From Hsuehochloa calcarea (lineage: Eukaryota; Streptophyta; Magnoliopsida; Poales; Poaceae), in the NCBI GenBank assembly GCA_036346395.1, contig CM070604.1, positions 6,495,904 to 6,559,903 of the forward strand: a stretch of DNA of 64,000 nt, read 5' to 3'. Below, piece after piece: positions 36,010 to 48,816 of this stretch (position 1 is the first letter of the stretch; each line of letters opens with the position of its first letter). A program made the position numbers and the translations under genes. The notes under the pieces are model-generated. The model was not told where the DNA came from. It saw only the letters and a list, made by a program, of their open reading frames with translations, and did no database searches.

Positions 36010-36960
36010 AGTGATCATACAAGCGATACTGTATATTATAATAGGTAGCTGGCCCCTTCCTGTTGATCAGCTAATCAAACAACAAGGACAGTGCAACAGA
36101 ACGCACTCACGCTTCAGTTCTGATAATTTAGCTTCTGCCGAGGCCAGACAAAATTGGTACTAGCTGGGAACTGGGAAGGGAAGCCATGTTTCTGGTATCA
36201 CAAGAGCTCAACGCGGATCAGATGGCAACTTGCGGCGCTGCTGGATGCAAAGATGACTAGCAACAGCCTCAAACTGGGCACAAACTATATTTGATCGGCG
36301 TTTATAGCTAGCTTTCTTCGATCCATAGCATATTTCACTAATCAACTGTTTCAAGTGCCATCATTGCTTATATATGCTGTGATTGGGTTGGACAAGTTCG
36401 AGCAATCTGCTTCCCTATGTTGAACAATCATACAGCATATGCAAGTATGCAACTGATCAAAGGTCGAAGGTTCACCCTAACTGTTCAAAATCACGGAGTC
36501 ATCAAGCGTTAGTATCTCGATCAAAGAAACATTTAAGGCTGAAGGTTACCATCACAAACTAGTCATCAACACTTTATGCGTCCAGTCTGCTAAGTTTATG
36601 CTAGCTTACTAGCATTTGCTTTCACTCAAACCAAGAAGCAATCTCAAAACAGATAAACCGTCTACTACTAACGGCATCCTGCAGCCTTAACACTACCGAA
36701 GAAATGAATGAGATTCCAGTTCAGGTGTCAAAATGTACTTTCCTAGGTCAGGTAGGAAAAGGTCCAAATAGTCATGCAGCCAGTCCTAGATAACTAATGT
36801 TTTGTCAAAATATCCGAATTCTAAAGTTCAATCTAAATTCTCGATAAAATGCGCATATAAGAAAAAGAGTTTCCATATGTTAACACATTATCAAATGTAC
36901 TAATCCCTCACTGAGTGCGACATCTGAGAAAAGTGATCTTTCAACTTCTCACTTTTTCAC
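36010..36960. other. Intergenic, nothing recognised
   Basis: About 950 bases between the tRNA and the tandem repeat. No supported frame. Confidence 0.4.
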
Positions 36961-36962
36961 AT

Positions 36963-37310
36963 TACTTCAAAATCCAATAGTTCCTTCAAGTCCGATATAA
37001 ACCACCATGTTTACAGATGGTAAACACACCTTTTTGCATTTTCAGACACAAAAGTTACTTCAGCTCCAATATAAACTACCATGTTTACAGATTAGTAAAA
37101 ACCTTTTACTTCAAAATCCAATAGTTCCTCCAAGTCCGATATAAACCACCATGTTTACAGATGGTAAACACACCTTTTTGCATTTTCAGACACAAAAGTT
37201 ACTTCAGTTCCAATATAAAGTACCATGTTTACAGATCAGTAAATACCTTTTTTGCATTTTGAGACACAAAAGTTACTTAAACTCCAATATAAACTTCCAT
37301 GTTTACAGAT
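36963..37310. repeat. Tandem array, about 72-bp unit in 144-bp dimers
   Basis: The block CAATATAAACTACCATGTTT followed by ACAGAT recurs about every 72 bases, five times. Alternate units differ, so the clearest period is 144 bases (copies starting near 36,966 and 37,110). It lies in the non-coding region about 0.7 kb downstream of the GER stop codon. Confidence 0.85.
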
Positions 37311-37999
37311 AGTAGGCAGGTATACATGAAAGAGGTTTGATCTTCAACACAAGTCTTGAACTCTTGATGAAAATAGTCTTTATGACTGTCATCAGTTGCA
37401 GGAAACCTGATAGTCTTCATAAAAACAAACACACCAAAACAAGGACATAACTTCACTTCTGGAGTCTAGAAATACTACCCTATACTGATTGGCAAGAACT
37501 ACCTTATCAGTTTGCCTTGTAACTAAGTCAAAACTTCTCAACTCTCATAGGTCGTTTTTCCATTCATGATATTAAATTCACTAGAAATTAATTTATCCTT
37601 CCACCAATACTTAGTCTGCACTCGTTGCCTCGTTGGCATATAGAGTAAAGGGCATCAGTATCAAGCATTTGAACTGTTCTAAACACATGATGATTTTTCA
37701 TAAATGAAAGCAGATCTTGCTGAACCGGTAAGCGATTGTGTCTAGGCCAATTACCATCCGACGCGCAAAGTGTTACACTTTCTCTAATCAACCAAAATTG
37801 TTCGACATCAATTATTCTAATGGTGTACTAATTTGACCCACATTATTCAACCAACACATAACAACCTCTCCTTTGTGGATGCACTTATACCTGATAATTG
37901 TATGGTCCAATAACCAACTGCAATAGAAATGCTACTGATCATATCTTGATACCAACTTTTCGAAGCAACGGAAGACAATATACCACAATCGGCACGGAG

Positions 38000-39056
38000 T
38001 TACTTCTTCTCAGAGACGACATTTTCAACATACCACTTGTAAGTATCGATGAGCCCCTCCTTGAGGGAGACCTTGGGTTTCCACCCCATCCCCTGTATCT
38101 TGGAGCTATCCATGAGCTTCCTTGGCGTGCCATCCGGCTTGCTTGAGTCCCACACTAGCTTCCCCTGGAACCCGACCACCTCCTTCACCAACTCCGCGAG
38201 CTCCTTGATGGTGACCTCGCTCCCACTTCCCACATTTACATGCTCCAGCCCAGAGTATTGATCCGTCAAGAAGATCACCGCATCCGCGAGGTCATCCACG
38301 TGCAAGAATTCGCGCAGCGGCGAGCCAGAGCCCCAAACCACGACCTCAGGAGCATTGGACACCTTGGCCTCGTGGAACCGGCGGATCAGCGCGGGCAGGA
38401 CGTGCGAGTTCTCCGGGTGGAAGTTATCATGTGGGCCGTAGAGGTTGGTGGGCATGGCGGAAATGGCGTCGAGGCCGTGCTGAATGCGGTAGGCCTGGCA
38501 CATCTTGATGCCAGCGATCTTGGCGACGGCGTACCACTCGTTGGTGGGCTCGAGCGGGCCGGAGAGGAGGGAGTTCTCTGGGATGGGCTGGGGCGCGAAC
38601 TTGGGGTAGATGCAGGAGGAGCCGAGGAAGAGGAGCTTGCGGACGGAGCGGCATTTGAGGGCGGCGTCGACGACGTTGGTCTGGATCTGGAGGTTGGCGG
38701 AGATAAAGTCCGCTGGGTAGGTGGAGTTGGCGTGAATGCCGCCAACCTTGGCGGCGGCGAGGACGACGTAGCGGGGGAGCTCGGCGGCGAAGAAGGCCTC
38801 CACATCGGACTGGCGGGTGAGGTCGAGCTCGGCGTGGGTGCGGACGACGACGTTGGTGAAGCCGAGGGAGAGGAGCCGGCGGAGGATGGCCGAGCCCACG
38901 AGGCCGCGGTGGCCGGCGACGAAGACCTTGGCGTCCTTGTCGGCGAGGAAGGAGGGATCTGCGAAGAGAACAGAGAAGAGGGTTAGATGGAGGGAGGAGG
39001 GGAGTGGGTGATGCTTAGGCGAGTCGCGGTTTACCGGCAGAGGTGGCGGTACCCAT
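38000..39056 (-). CDS. GER1: GDP-L-fucose synthase (GDP-4-keto-6-deoxymannose 3,5-epimerase/4-reductase)
   Basis: Two exons: 39035-39056 (MGTATSA plus one base) and 38000-38958, joined in phase across a 76-base GT-AG intron, giving 326 residues and TAA at 38000-38002. It is an extended short-chain dehydrogenase. The NADP-binding motif GHRGLVGSAI is at about residue 20-30, followed by LAAAKVGGI, SSCIYPK with the catalytic Ser, and the catalytic YxxxK in EWYAVAK. GSGSPLREFLHVDDLADA is also typical. The enzyme converts GDP-4-keto-6-deoxy-D-mannose to GDP-L-fucose with NADPH in the cytosol, for xyloglucan, RG-II, AGPs and N-glycans. Length and all motifs agree with plant GER1/GER2, and the reading frame is intact. 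GER1 versus GER2 cannot be told here. Confidence 0.97.
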
Positions 39057-41414
39057 GTCGCCGGAGGTGGGAGGTGCGACCGCCGGAGGTGGGAGGATGG
39101 GGGAGTTCGCGGAGGGGGATTTGGGGGCAGTTATTAGGAAGCGAGGCGACAGCCAAGTGGGTTCGAGTTGCTCACAGCGACACAGCCTCACAGGAAGCTC
39201 GTGTCAATTGATTTTTTTTAGGAAAAAACATTGGATACATAGCAGATTTCATGGAACTAAGTAATCAATCTGCTACAAAATTATATTTTTTTAAAAAACT
39301 TTTCTAGATCTACACTCTTAGACATACATATCACAAAACTATATATTTTTTTAAAACAAATTTGCATTCAACTTTGACCAAACAAGCATAACTCTAAGGC
39401 AGATGTATAATGATATCTCCAATAGTTAGAGATAATATGTATTTAATATATACTACATCATTTTAAAGACATTATCTCCAATATATAGTTTCTAATACAC
39501 TCTCCAACATTGATATTTTATAATTTTTCGTTGAAACGGACTCACATGTCAACTAGAGTATATTAATATAGTCAAATGCTATAGTCCATGCGTTCATCCT
39601 GAGATAAAAGGATCAAACGCCTACTTATACCGCTACACCACTACATACATTCTCCACCACACGAAATGGACGAGGAACCGCAACCCACACAAAGCTTCCA
39701 CGAAGCTCACTCCCTCCACTTCCTCATCCCCTTTTTATTTTCCCTCCAACTTTCCCGTCCATCCCTATTCCCTCCTCTTCATTAATCCTCCTCTCCTCCC
39801 AATCTCATCTCTGATTGCTTACATTTGCTGAGTTGGCATGATGAAGCTCTCCATCCAGTCATTCGCTAAGAAGCTCTCCATCCCGTCTCCGAAGCGGACG
39901 TGGAGCGACAAAAATGATGGACTGTCCAAGAACAGGAGCGGCAAGGTGAGCCTCGGCGGAGATCGGCGACCGCGTCTCAGAGAGATGGCTCGCCTGTCAT
40001 GCTGCCTCCCGTGGCCGCCGCCTCTCTCTCGACGCAGCCACACCGCCCGAGCCGCTCCACCCTCGGCCACCTCGACCGCACGTCACCTCGGTGCGTCGAC
40101 GGGGCTTCTCAGGGGCCATCTCCTCCCCGCCCAGTGAGTTGGGTATTTTTGTTGCAGCCATATGTTCACAATGTTACATATGGTGTTGTTCATTGTTGCA
40201 AGTATGAAATCAGAATGTTTCATAAAGTTAGGCTCAAATGTTGCAGCACCCAATCAAACTCGTGAATTGTTGTGATGTTGCGGTCGTTGAAAATAATGTT
40301 GCATACTGTTTTTTGAGATATTGCATATGTAGAGAAAAAATATTGCATCTATAGAGAGAAAAAGTGTTGCATCTGTTAAAAAAGGTGTTGCATACTATTC
40401 ACGGTGATGTTGTATTTTTTGCAACACGTTTTTTTCAAATACTTTGTTTTTTTATTATGATGTTCTTTGAGATGATGTTTTCACGGTGATGTTAACGCAT
40501 CTGTTCACGGTGATGTTCTTTGAAATGACGCGTATGAATTTTTTTGATATGTTGTGAACATTCTGAAATTTATTGTGTTTAGCACACAAGGATGTTGTGC
40601 TCGGGCGTACGATGCTAGCGCTCGGGCGTACGTCTGAGCGCTAGTCGCGCCCATTAATATATCATATTTTGTTTCGCGTTATCATGTCTTGTTTCACCTA
40701 CACAACAGTCTTTTTAAAAAGAGACGATATATACTATCTCTCCTTCACGTAGAATTTTGTTGATGTGACATAATTAAGAGATAATAATAAATATGCTCTA
40801 ACCATACGATTTGTTGACCAACGTGGGGTGAGTTACAAGTATGGATTTTTACAGTGAGGTTAGTTCCTTCAACTACAAATGGCATATGTCATATGTAATA
40901 AGGATACAAAATTTCATATTGTGGTATAATTGTGACCTACACGTATTTTTTCTGTTAGGAATAATATATCGACCATATCATACGTACATACAGGACAAAA
41001 TAACAGTCACACTGTTGTCGAGATGCATCGGGCAGTGTGTTCCGATCGGGAAATTTTGAAGCAATACGATGGATCGGTATCATTTGGTGATCGATACTGA
41101 TATATCAGTCATAATGGCATGTATAAGTGGACTGACCATAGCATCAAACAGTCGACCCGTTCACTTTTCTTCAAGATTAGTGCATTTGGTACTGTATCTC
41201 GGGAGGAACGACAGTTGCGTAAAGAATTAAAGATGTTGGGAGAGAGTTAACGGTGCGATGCTAGTGAGGCCTCGCATCGCACGATAAAAAGAGTAGATGG
41301 GCACTGCTTTCGAGGCATTGACTTTTGAGTGGATCCATCCCCTAGCACGCACGCCTTCCCTCGCTGACGACGCACAGCACTTGCACGGGAAGAATCTGGG
41401 AGTAGCAGTAGAAC
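39057..41414. other. Intergenic, with GC-rich patches and a TGTTGCA-rich tract
   Basis: 39,057-39,200 is the upstream region of GER. Around 39,840-40,140 a GC-rich stretch opens a 99-codon plus frame starting MMKLSIQSFAKKLSIPSP, which I do not recognise. From 40,150 to 40,560 words like TGTTGCAT and GATGTTG recur many times, followed by the hairpin at 40,615-40,644. No supported gene. Confidence 0.4.
40615..40644. repeat. GC-rich hairpin, possible Helitron 3' end
   Basis: CTAGCGCTCGGGCG and CGTCTGAGCGCTAG form a 14-base stem with two mismatches and a 2-base loop. The hairpin ends in CTAG followed by T, which would fit a Helitron CTRR-T terminus, but the CTAG is inside the stem rather than 10 bases after it. 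The 5' TC end was not identified. Confidence 0.3.
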
Positions 41415-41645
41415 TGTTGAGAAACTTGTGGCTGGGCGGCAGCTTTGTTCCGGTGGCTCTTCGTCCTTTTTTTTAGTCCATATATAATGGGGTTTTTTAG
41501 TTATCATATGTATTTTTACCGAGAAGATGAATGAAAAAGAGCTCTATATATCTCTGTGTCAATTTAATTTTATATATTTATGTGATTCTATTTTCATCTA
41601 CGAGGTGATTGGTTGGACTGAACTCGCAAGCGATGGTTCCTGTTA
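41415..41645 (+). mobile_element. 5' LTR of decayed Copia element
   Basis: Begins TGTTGAGAAACTTG and matches the 3' LTR at 49,081 along its length (shared CATATATA TATA region, GAGCTC, TCTNTGTGTCAATTTA and CTACGAGGTGAT). The end is near 41,640-41,648; it is diverged and the primer-binding site that follows is only loosely TATCAG-like. It is preceded by AGAAC, matching AGAAT after the 3' LTR as a 5-bp duplication with one change. Divergence between the LTRs is high, so the insertion is old. Confidence 0.75.
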
Positions 41646-41649
41646 TCAG

Positions 41650-42951
41650 CATGATCTACTCGGATCGAAAGTTAATCGTCGAAGCACGACACTCGTAGAT
41701 TGAATGGCATTCTAGATTGTTTTTTTATATGTTTTCACAGTGTAAATTCTCTCTAATCTCCGCAAGTCGACTTGTAGTACCCGGCACAATGCCGATCGGA
41801 AGATTGATTGCAAGATGGATTGTTGATTGCATTGTAGAAAGAGAAAGAAAAAAAGGATTGGGAGATTGGACTTTGGCGACGCCGTGCGGCAGCGCATCCC
41901 ATCCCAAAGCAACGATGCCACACGCACTGGCAGTCCAACACCACTGCACTTGTGCGCCGGCGTTGGTGACCGTGTCCTTGCCGCTCATGTGCATGTCGTC
42001 GCCGGTGTGTATCATCGCGTTGCGCGCACGAAGCCAGGCCTCCGTCGACGCTCGCACGCAGCCGAGCCGTGACGTGATGATGGGGCGCTCAAGGAAGCGC
42101 TCGCAGTCGGTGCTGGAGTGTGTGGTGGCTGAGCCAGACGCCACCTGCACATGGCCCCGCATGCCACTCACCGGCCGCCCGCATGCGGCCGCGCCGCTGT
42201 GTCACAGCTCGACCAACGACGGTGCGCCGCCGCCGCCCGACGAGCATACCGCGCGCCGCGCCGCCAGTGCCATGGCCACGTCTTGCCGCCTTGCCGTCGT
42301 CGCGCGCTCTCACGATCGCGCCGCCGCAAGCCGCGCCCGGTCGCACTACGCCGCGCCAACCTTCCCCGGCCTGCAGCTGCCTCGCGCCACACCGGCCGCC
42401 GTCTCATTTTGTATGGGAGCCGCAACCACCAGTGGGGAGCAGGGCAGGGAAAACCCTATCCCCCTCCCTTGCGGTTTTGACATGGGCGGTTTGGGCCGAA
42501 CCGAGCCAAGGAAAAATGGCCCGGCAAAATTTAGTAAAAAGAAAAAAAGGAAATCCCAAATTTTTTGGCAAAAGGTCCCTTAGATTTTTTGAAATTACAC
42601 AAAATTTTCTCGGAACTGAAAATTAGCAGATAAACCCTTGGAAATTGCAGAATCACCAAAAATTCATATTCCAGCATAAAAGGGTCTTGGGAATTGAAAT
42701 TTTGAATTATTTTTAGCATTTGAAGCATGTTTAGCAGTGTTGTTATTATTTTCTATGCTTTTATGTATTTATTTACTGTTTTGATTAATTATAATTACTT
42801 AAATTGCCTTTGATCACTGAAATTAGCAGTAAAATTATAGAAAATGCGTAAAAAAATTCTGGAACATTACGAGAATATTTCGTACCATTATTTAATTTAT
42901 TTTTTGTATTTTACTTGCAATAAATTTATTTATTTCTTGTATGCACATGTG
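41650..42951. other. Copia leader region with a GC-rich unrecognised insert
   Basis: This 1.3-kb stretch sits between the 5' LTR and gag. Its first 830 bases are far more GC-rich than the element. They open frames on both strands, including a 148-codon minus frame (41,725-42,171) reading ARNAMIHTGDDMHMSGKDTV and onward. I recognise no family. It may be a captured host fragment or an older insertion; the sequence shows only the composition shift. Confidence 0.4.
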
Positions 42952-43023
42952 ATGACAGACATTACGAACCAGGAGTTCGAGGAGCTGGCCCAACACGGCT
43001 AAAACTACTTGACTTAGGCTTCC
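42952..43023 (+). pseudogene. Start of Copia gag, cut by a solo LTR
   Basis: Starts ATG at 42952 (MTDITNQEFEELAQHG) and contains two in-frame stops. It runs directly into the CTTCC target site of the inserted LTR and continues in the same frame after it at 44,616. In related gag proteins this is the N-terminal NYLxWxxD region. Confidence 0.8.
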
Positions 43024-44610
43024 TGTTGGTGAAATGCCCTAGAGACAATCATAGAGATGATTGTATTTCATCTATATTTATGAGTTAATGAATAAATATT
43101 ATTCTGTTCCTTGAATGAATCATTGGTTATAAAGATTAACAAGAATGTGACTTGTTGGTGAAGCTCTTTTAACTTATATGATGTCGTTCTAAATGTATCA
43201 TTGGTCGAAACACCAGTGACTCTACGACCAACACATGTATTGATTGATGACCATGTTTCACCAGTCATGGATATAGAGATATTGAATCAATAATGTGAAC
43301 ACATGTTAGAGAACATGATGTTGGATAGACTCACCTTGATACACTATTGAGATTATTATGATTCTATGTGTCATTAGTTGGTCTCAAGCAATGATGATGT
43401 ATAATCCTTAGACCTGAGATCAGCATGATTCCCTACATGTGTAATAGCACTATTAGGGGTTGCCAAACGCTACTCGTAATTAGGTAGTTATAAACGTAAC
43501 TTTCGGGTATGCTATGAAACATGCGGAGGGACGTGACTAGTAGGATATGAGATTTGCCCCTCCTAACATAACAGAAGAGATATCTCTAGGCCCTTCGAAG
43601 TGATCAAATAAATAAAGTGCATGGTCATACCAGTGGTCGAAGAGTTCGACCACATAAGTTTATCCAACACTTGATCGAGAAAATATTGAACAGTCCATGG
43701 ATGACATAATATCTCACCTGGAGTTCAACCAGATATCATGAGGCAAAGAGAGAATACACTAGTAGATTGATTAGTTCAATCAGTTACAGACTAGTCGTAT
43801 GGAGATACGAGTTGGTCGTAGACTGGTCGAACGTGATCACAAAGTGGTCAAAACCTGGTCGTAAGGAGTTACGAACTGGTCGTGACCAAATACGAAGTGG
43901 TCGTATAGAGATAGGACTTGGTAGTAAGTGATGAGGACCTGATCGTAGATCATATTACATTAAGGTTTGTTTGATGTAATTCGTGTGTATTCGAAAATCG
44001 TTATGTCCTACTAAGAACTACTACGACTCGTGGTCGAAAAGGGTTTTCGAGTCACAACCGATTACAAATAAACCTACAGGGACACACACTTAACGGGTTG
44101 GAATAAACCAGTATGGATACGATTCGTCAAACGTGTTTGGATAGGATCCGTCACGGGCACTATATAAGGAGATGCTTGAGGCTACTGGAAAAGGGGGTGA
44201 TACGTGCGACAGACGAGAGACTTGAATTGCTCCACCGAAACCCAAGCCGCCATCTTCCTGAGAGCCCCACCGTGCGACTTGGTGCTAGCACACCGACGTT
44301 CCTGGATGTGTGGATACCGTAGATGCGCTACTGTGGTTGCTGTTGCGCTTGAGTACGATCTGCGATCTTCACAAGGAACTGCAGTGGTTGCTGGAGGAGA
44401 CGATCGACTATGACCACTGCATCGACATTGGACGATCGACTACAACCACTTCATCGACGCGCTCTTCATTGGATCGGTTTGCTTTAACTCTTCTTCTGCT
44501 ACACCGCGTGTCTGATGGTTACGATCTGTGATCTCTTGCTTGCATGACTTTCTAGTTTACGTGGTATAAATTTTAAATTGTTGCTATCATAACCTACCCA
44601 TGTCCCTACA
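43024..44610 (+). mobile_element. 1587-bp solo LTR nested in Copia gag, 5-bp duplication CTTCC
   Basis: Starts TGTTGGTGAAATGCCCTAGAG, an Angela/BARE-like Copia LTR start, and ends CATGTCCCTACA. It is flanked by perfect CTTCC copies (43019-43023 and 44611-44615). Removing the insert and one CTTCC copy makes the gag frame continuous across the site, which proves insertion into an existing element. The family assignment is from the first 20 bases only. TATA-like TATATAAGG is at about 44,160. Confidence 0.9.
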
Positions 44611-45470
44611 CTTCCAACGTCAAGGTTGTACTTGGAGCTAACAAGCTCCGCGCTGCCATTGAGATTGGTGCATCGAAGGATGTCAAACCCATCCCTGATG
44701 AAAATGATCAGGCACTTTATTTTCTCGGGCACCACCTCTGCCTCACACTCAAGAATGAGTACATGACAGAGAAGAGTGCACTAGCGTTGTGGACTGCACT
44801 GAAGAAGTGGTTCGAAAAGCTAAAGTACACCATTCTTCCTCAGGAAGAGCAGGAATGGATCCGACTGAGGTTTGCTGACTTCAAGATCTTGGGAGAGTAC
44901 AATTCTGTCTTGCATAGGATATGTACCAATCTTCAACTATGTGGCAAGCAAGTCACAGATGAGTAAAAGATTGAGAAGATGCTCTCCATCTTCCACCCCA
45001 GTGCAGTGCAGTCTACGCGCAACTATCGTCAAGATGGCTACAGGGAGTATACTGAATTGATTTATATTGTGCAGGTTGCAGAGGCTCAGGATGACGTTCT
45101 CCGCAAGAATTTCATTGCCCAGCCACCTGGGAGGTCCACTGGCCGTGAGGCCAACGTTGGGAGCTTTAAGGCGCGGAAGCCTAAAATGAAGAAAAGGGGA
45201 AGGAAGGGCAAGGCCGTAGCACAGAAAGACAAGCCAAATACTCCACAGGAAAAGAAGGCTAACAAGTCAAAGCGAAAGATAAGCTCTATGGTCAACAAGA
45301 CCAAACCTACTACAAGTGTGGCAAGTGGAGGCACTGGTTGTGGATTTGTGAAGAACCGCAGCACGTCGTCGACGCTTTTAAGGCCAAACAGGAAAAGGGC
45401 GGCAAAGGGCAGCATGAAACCCACTTTGCCTTCGTCGATTGGGAGGACTCATAGCAGCTACCTGTACTGA
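44611..45470 (+). pseudogene. Copia gag, main part
   Basis: Reads KVVLGANKLRAAIEIG, then ALYFLGHHLCLTLKNEYMTE, LWTALKKWFEKLKYTILPQ and FADFKILGEYNSVLHRI, the classic plant Copia gag (UBN2/DUF4219-type). One stop interrupts it at about 44,964. A Lys-rich nucleocapsid-like tail follows to 45,470. Confidence 0.85.
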
Positions 45471-45788
45471 TGGAGGTGGACTCCACTCTTGCATCCGCAC
45501 CCCCCTTGATATTGTTGCAGCTGCCGCCATAATTTCCCCTGAGAAGATAGCAGCTGAAGTCTCTAACTTTTTTGCGGACTTAGTCTAGTGCACAAAACTC
45601 ACTTAGACTTTAAATGTTATTTTTTGTGTGGATGAAATAAGTTATAGTTTTGCATGGATGATGATTGTATGCTCGTGTAGAGCCTTAAATAATTTATTTC
45701 TCATGATGGTTGGATGATATTATTTAATTCATTCATTTATTTAGTTAATAATAACATGATATGTTCTAATATTTTAAGTATTTTTATG

Positions 45789-48700
45789 TGTTGATTGCTT
45801 CCTACTACATATTAATAAAGTACTTTATATTAGAACGTGTGTGGTGCCATATGGAGAAAGTGTGCTTAGCTGATAGCGGCACAACGAATACCATGTTGAA
45901 AGAGACAAAATTATTTCAGTCGATCAGCAAGAATGATGGTAGTCTTACAACAATCGCGGACAGCGATGCTTGTATAGCAGGCTCGGGAAGGGCCACAATT
46001 ATACTCCCGATGGGCATAACTTTGGTCATTAAAGAAGTCTTGTTGTACTCAGAATCGATTAGAACTCTCCTAAGTTTCAAGGATATTCGCGCTAACGGTT
46101 TCCACGTAGAGACGAAACAAGAGTATGACAAGAAATACATGTTCATTATAAAGCATGAAGAAAGTGAAAAAAGGTATTAGAACAACTTTCTTTATTTCAC
46201 ACTAGGCTATACTACACTAATATTAAGGCGCCCGCAGCCTGTAATGCCCTGAAAACTATATTTAGAAGCTCTGAACTTTTCTGTCTCTGGCATGGTAAAT
46301 TAGGCCACTTAGGTCTTAGGGTTATGAGAAATACTATTAATAATTCACAGGGACATAATATCAATGTAAATAATTTTTCAAATCAGGAAGATTTTGTGTG
46401 CCCCGCATGTGCCACTGGGAATTTAATTACTAGAACTTCTGCTCTGAAAGTGAAGAATGAAGTCTCTACATTCCTGGAACGTATCCAAGGAGACATTTGT
46501 GGTCCTATACAGCCCCTGTCAGGGCCATTTAGATATTTTGTGGTGCTCATCAATGCTGCCTCAAAATGGTCGCACGTATGTTAATTGTCTACGAGAAATC
46601 ATACTTTTGCAAAGCTAATATCGAAGATAATTAAAATAAAAAATAATTTCCCTGATCATCATGTGAAGTCCATCAGAATGGACAACACTGGAGAATTTAC
46701 TTCGAAGTCATTTGATGATTATTGCATGGTAATGGAAATTAAAGTTAAGCATTATGTACCGCTTGTCCACACCTAGAATGGACTAGCAGATGCATTAATT
46801 AAAAGGATTCAATTTATTGTTCAACCACTTTTGCAGAATTGTAATTTACCAACTACATGTTTGGCACATGCATTTCTACACGCAGTAACTCTTATTAATT
46901 TTAGACCGTCGGCATATAACATCCATTCACCTATGCAACTAGTGCAAGGGTCAGTATAAAAATTTTTCCCATTTTCGCAAATTTAGGCGCAAGGTTTATG
47001 TACCTATACCCCTGCCGCAGCGTACTACAATGGTCCATCTATGAAAGTCTGGTATATACGTTGGTTATAAGACAACATACATAATCATGTATTTGGACCC
47101 TTTGACGGGAGATTTGTGTACTACCCGATTTGTTGATATTATATATGATGAGGATAGTTTCCCGTCATTAGGGGGAGAAAATCAACCCCTTGATGAAAAA
47201 TATCAGAAAATAACATGGCAAGCCACGAGAATCCAGACACATGACCCGCGCACTAGTGAAGCAAATAGAGAAGTCCAGAAAATCATTGATTTGCAAGCAT
47301 CAGAAAATCATTGATTTGCAAATCAACTGTCTGACCACTTTAGTGATTTGAAGAGCGTAACCAAGTCGCATGTGCCTGCACGCAATGCACCAGAGAGGGT
47401 TGAAATACCGAAGAATGTTGAAGGTATCCCTAATCCTATCCAGAGGCCTCAGAAAAGGACAAGAACTCCGGCCTCTCGAATCCCAAGTAACCGGGGACGC
47501 CTCGTGAAAAAGGATAAGAATGACTTGACACAGCCAATCACCGAAGTTCCCTAGAACCAGAAGGAGAGCCAGTTGAGACCTGACACTAGTATGACTCCTT
47601 TAGAAAAAGTCATACCGGATTTGAACATTCCCGCAGAGGGAGAAACCAGCAGGGATGTGTGTGCGCACATCGGAGCTGAAAAACTAAAGGGACTTGCCCC
47701 CGTAATTGGAAGTAGCGGTGAATAAGTAGAAGCATTAAATGAATCGCCCTATGAAGAAATTGCTATAAACTAGATGACCACGGGAGAGTCTATGAATAGG
47801 ATAACAACCAATGTTGACATTTATTTCCAAAGAAAATTATTTCAATCATCAATCTTGATCTAGAGCCTGCATCGCTCGCTAAATGTAAGAAAAGATCAGA
47901 TTGGGGAGATTGGAAGAAGACAATAGAAACTGAATGATTATCTCTGAATAAAAGAGAGGTGCTTGGGTATGTAAGTGACATACCTCCCCATGTGCACCCC
48001 GTAGGGCATAAGTGGGTATTTATTTGAAAGAGAAATAAAAATAATAAAGTTGTAAGATATAAAGCAAGGTTCGTTGCACAAGGTTTCACTCAACGTCCAA
48101 GAGTTGATTACAAAGAAAGCTATTCCCCGGCCATGGGCGTAGTTACCTTTATATATTTAATCTCAATGGTAGTGAACTTGAATTTAGAAATAAAATTAAT
48201 GGATGTGGTAACTGCATACATTTATGGAAACTTGGATTCAAACATTTATATGATGGTGCCTGAAGGTATCCCTGTCCCGAACCAAGACAGAGCAAATAGA
48301 AATATGTACAGTGTGAAACTCAAAAATCACAATACGGACTTAAGCAATCAGACATGATGTGGTATAATCGTTTGAACGACTTTCTATGCAAGAAAGGTTA
48401 CACGAACAATGAGAATTATCCATATGTATTTATACGACGATCCCATAATAGATTTTGTATAATCTTAGTGTATATGGATAATCTAAATATCATCAGAACC
48501 CTGGAAGATATTAAGGAAGCAAGCTCTTACATGAAGTCGGGGTTCTAAATGAAAGATTTGGGTAAAACTAAATATTGCCTAGGCTTGTAGCTTAAGTATG
48601 TCACTGAAGGGATATTAATGTATTAGTCAGCCTACACTCAAAAGGTGTTAGAAATGCTCATGAATTGCAAAAGATGGACAAAATTAAAGTACTGCATACT

Positions 48701-48816
48701 AATTCATGTAAAAATATTGCAGATTTATTCACTAAGTCACTTTTAGTATCTAGTTTTGAAAGGTGCATACGTGGAATTGGAATGATGAGACTTAGAGAAA
48801 CGCAGAACTCAGAGGG
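45789..48816 (+). pseudogene. Copia pol remnants: protease, integrase, RT, RNase H end
   Basis: In order: protease with intact ADSGTT (about 45,868) and LLSFKDIRANGFHVET; GAG-pre-integrase WHGKLGHLGLRV with CPACATG; integrase ERIQGDICGPIQPLSGPF and SIRMDNTGEFTS; then YVGYKTTYI and FVDIIYDEDSFPSLGGE; RT KARFVAQGFTQRPRVDYKES; the catalytic site as YMDNLN, where the family has YVDD; and finally NIADLFTKSL, the end of RNase H. Many stops and frameshifts, and most of the region between RT and the RNase H end is deleted. Not functional. Confidence 0.88.

Noticed and set aside
36963..37310. CRISPR-like repeat array
   Set aside because: Units are contiguous with no unique spacers of constant length, and the genome is a plant's; it is an ordinary tandem repeat.
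38240..38986. 248-codon plus-strand frame opposite GER
   Set aside because: It is the antisense shadow of the GC-rich GDP-fucose synthase exon, with no family match.
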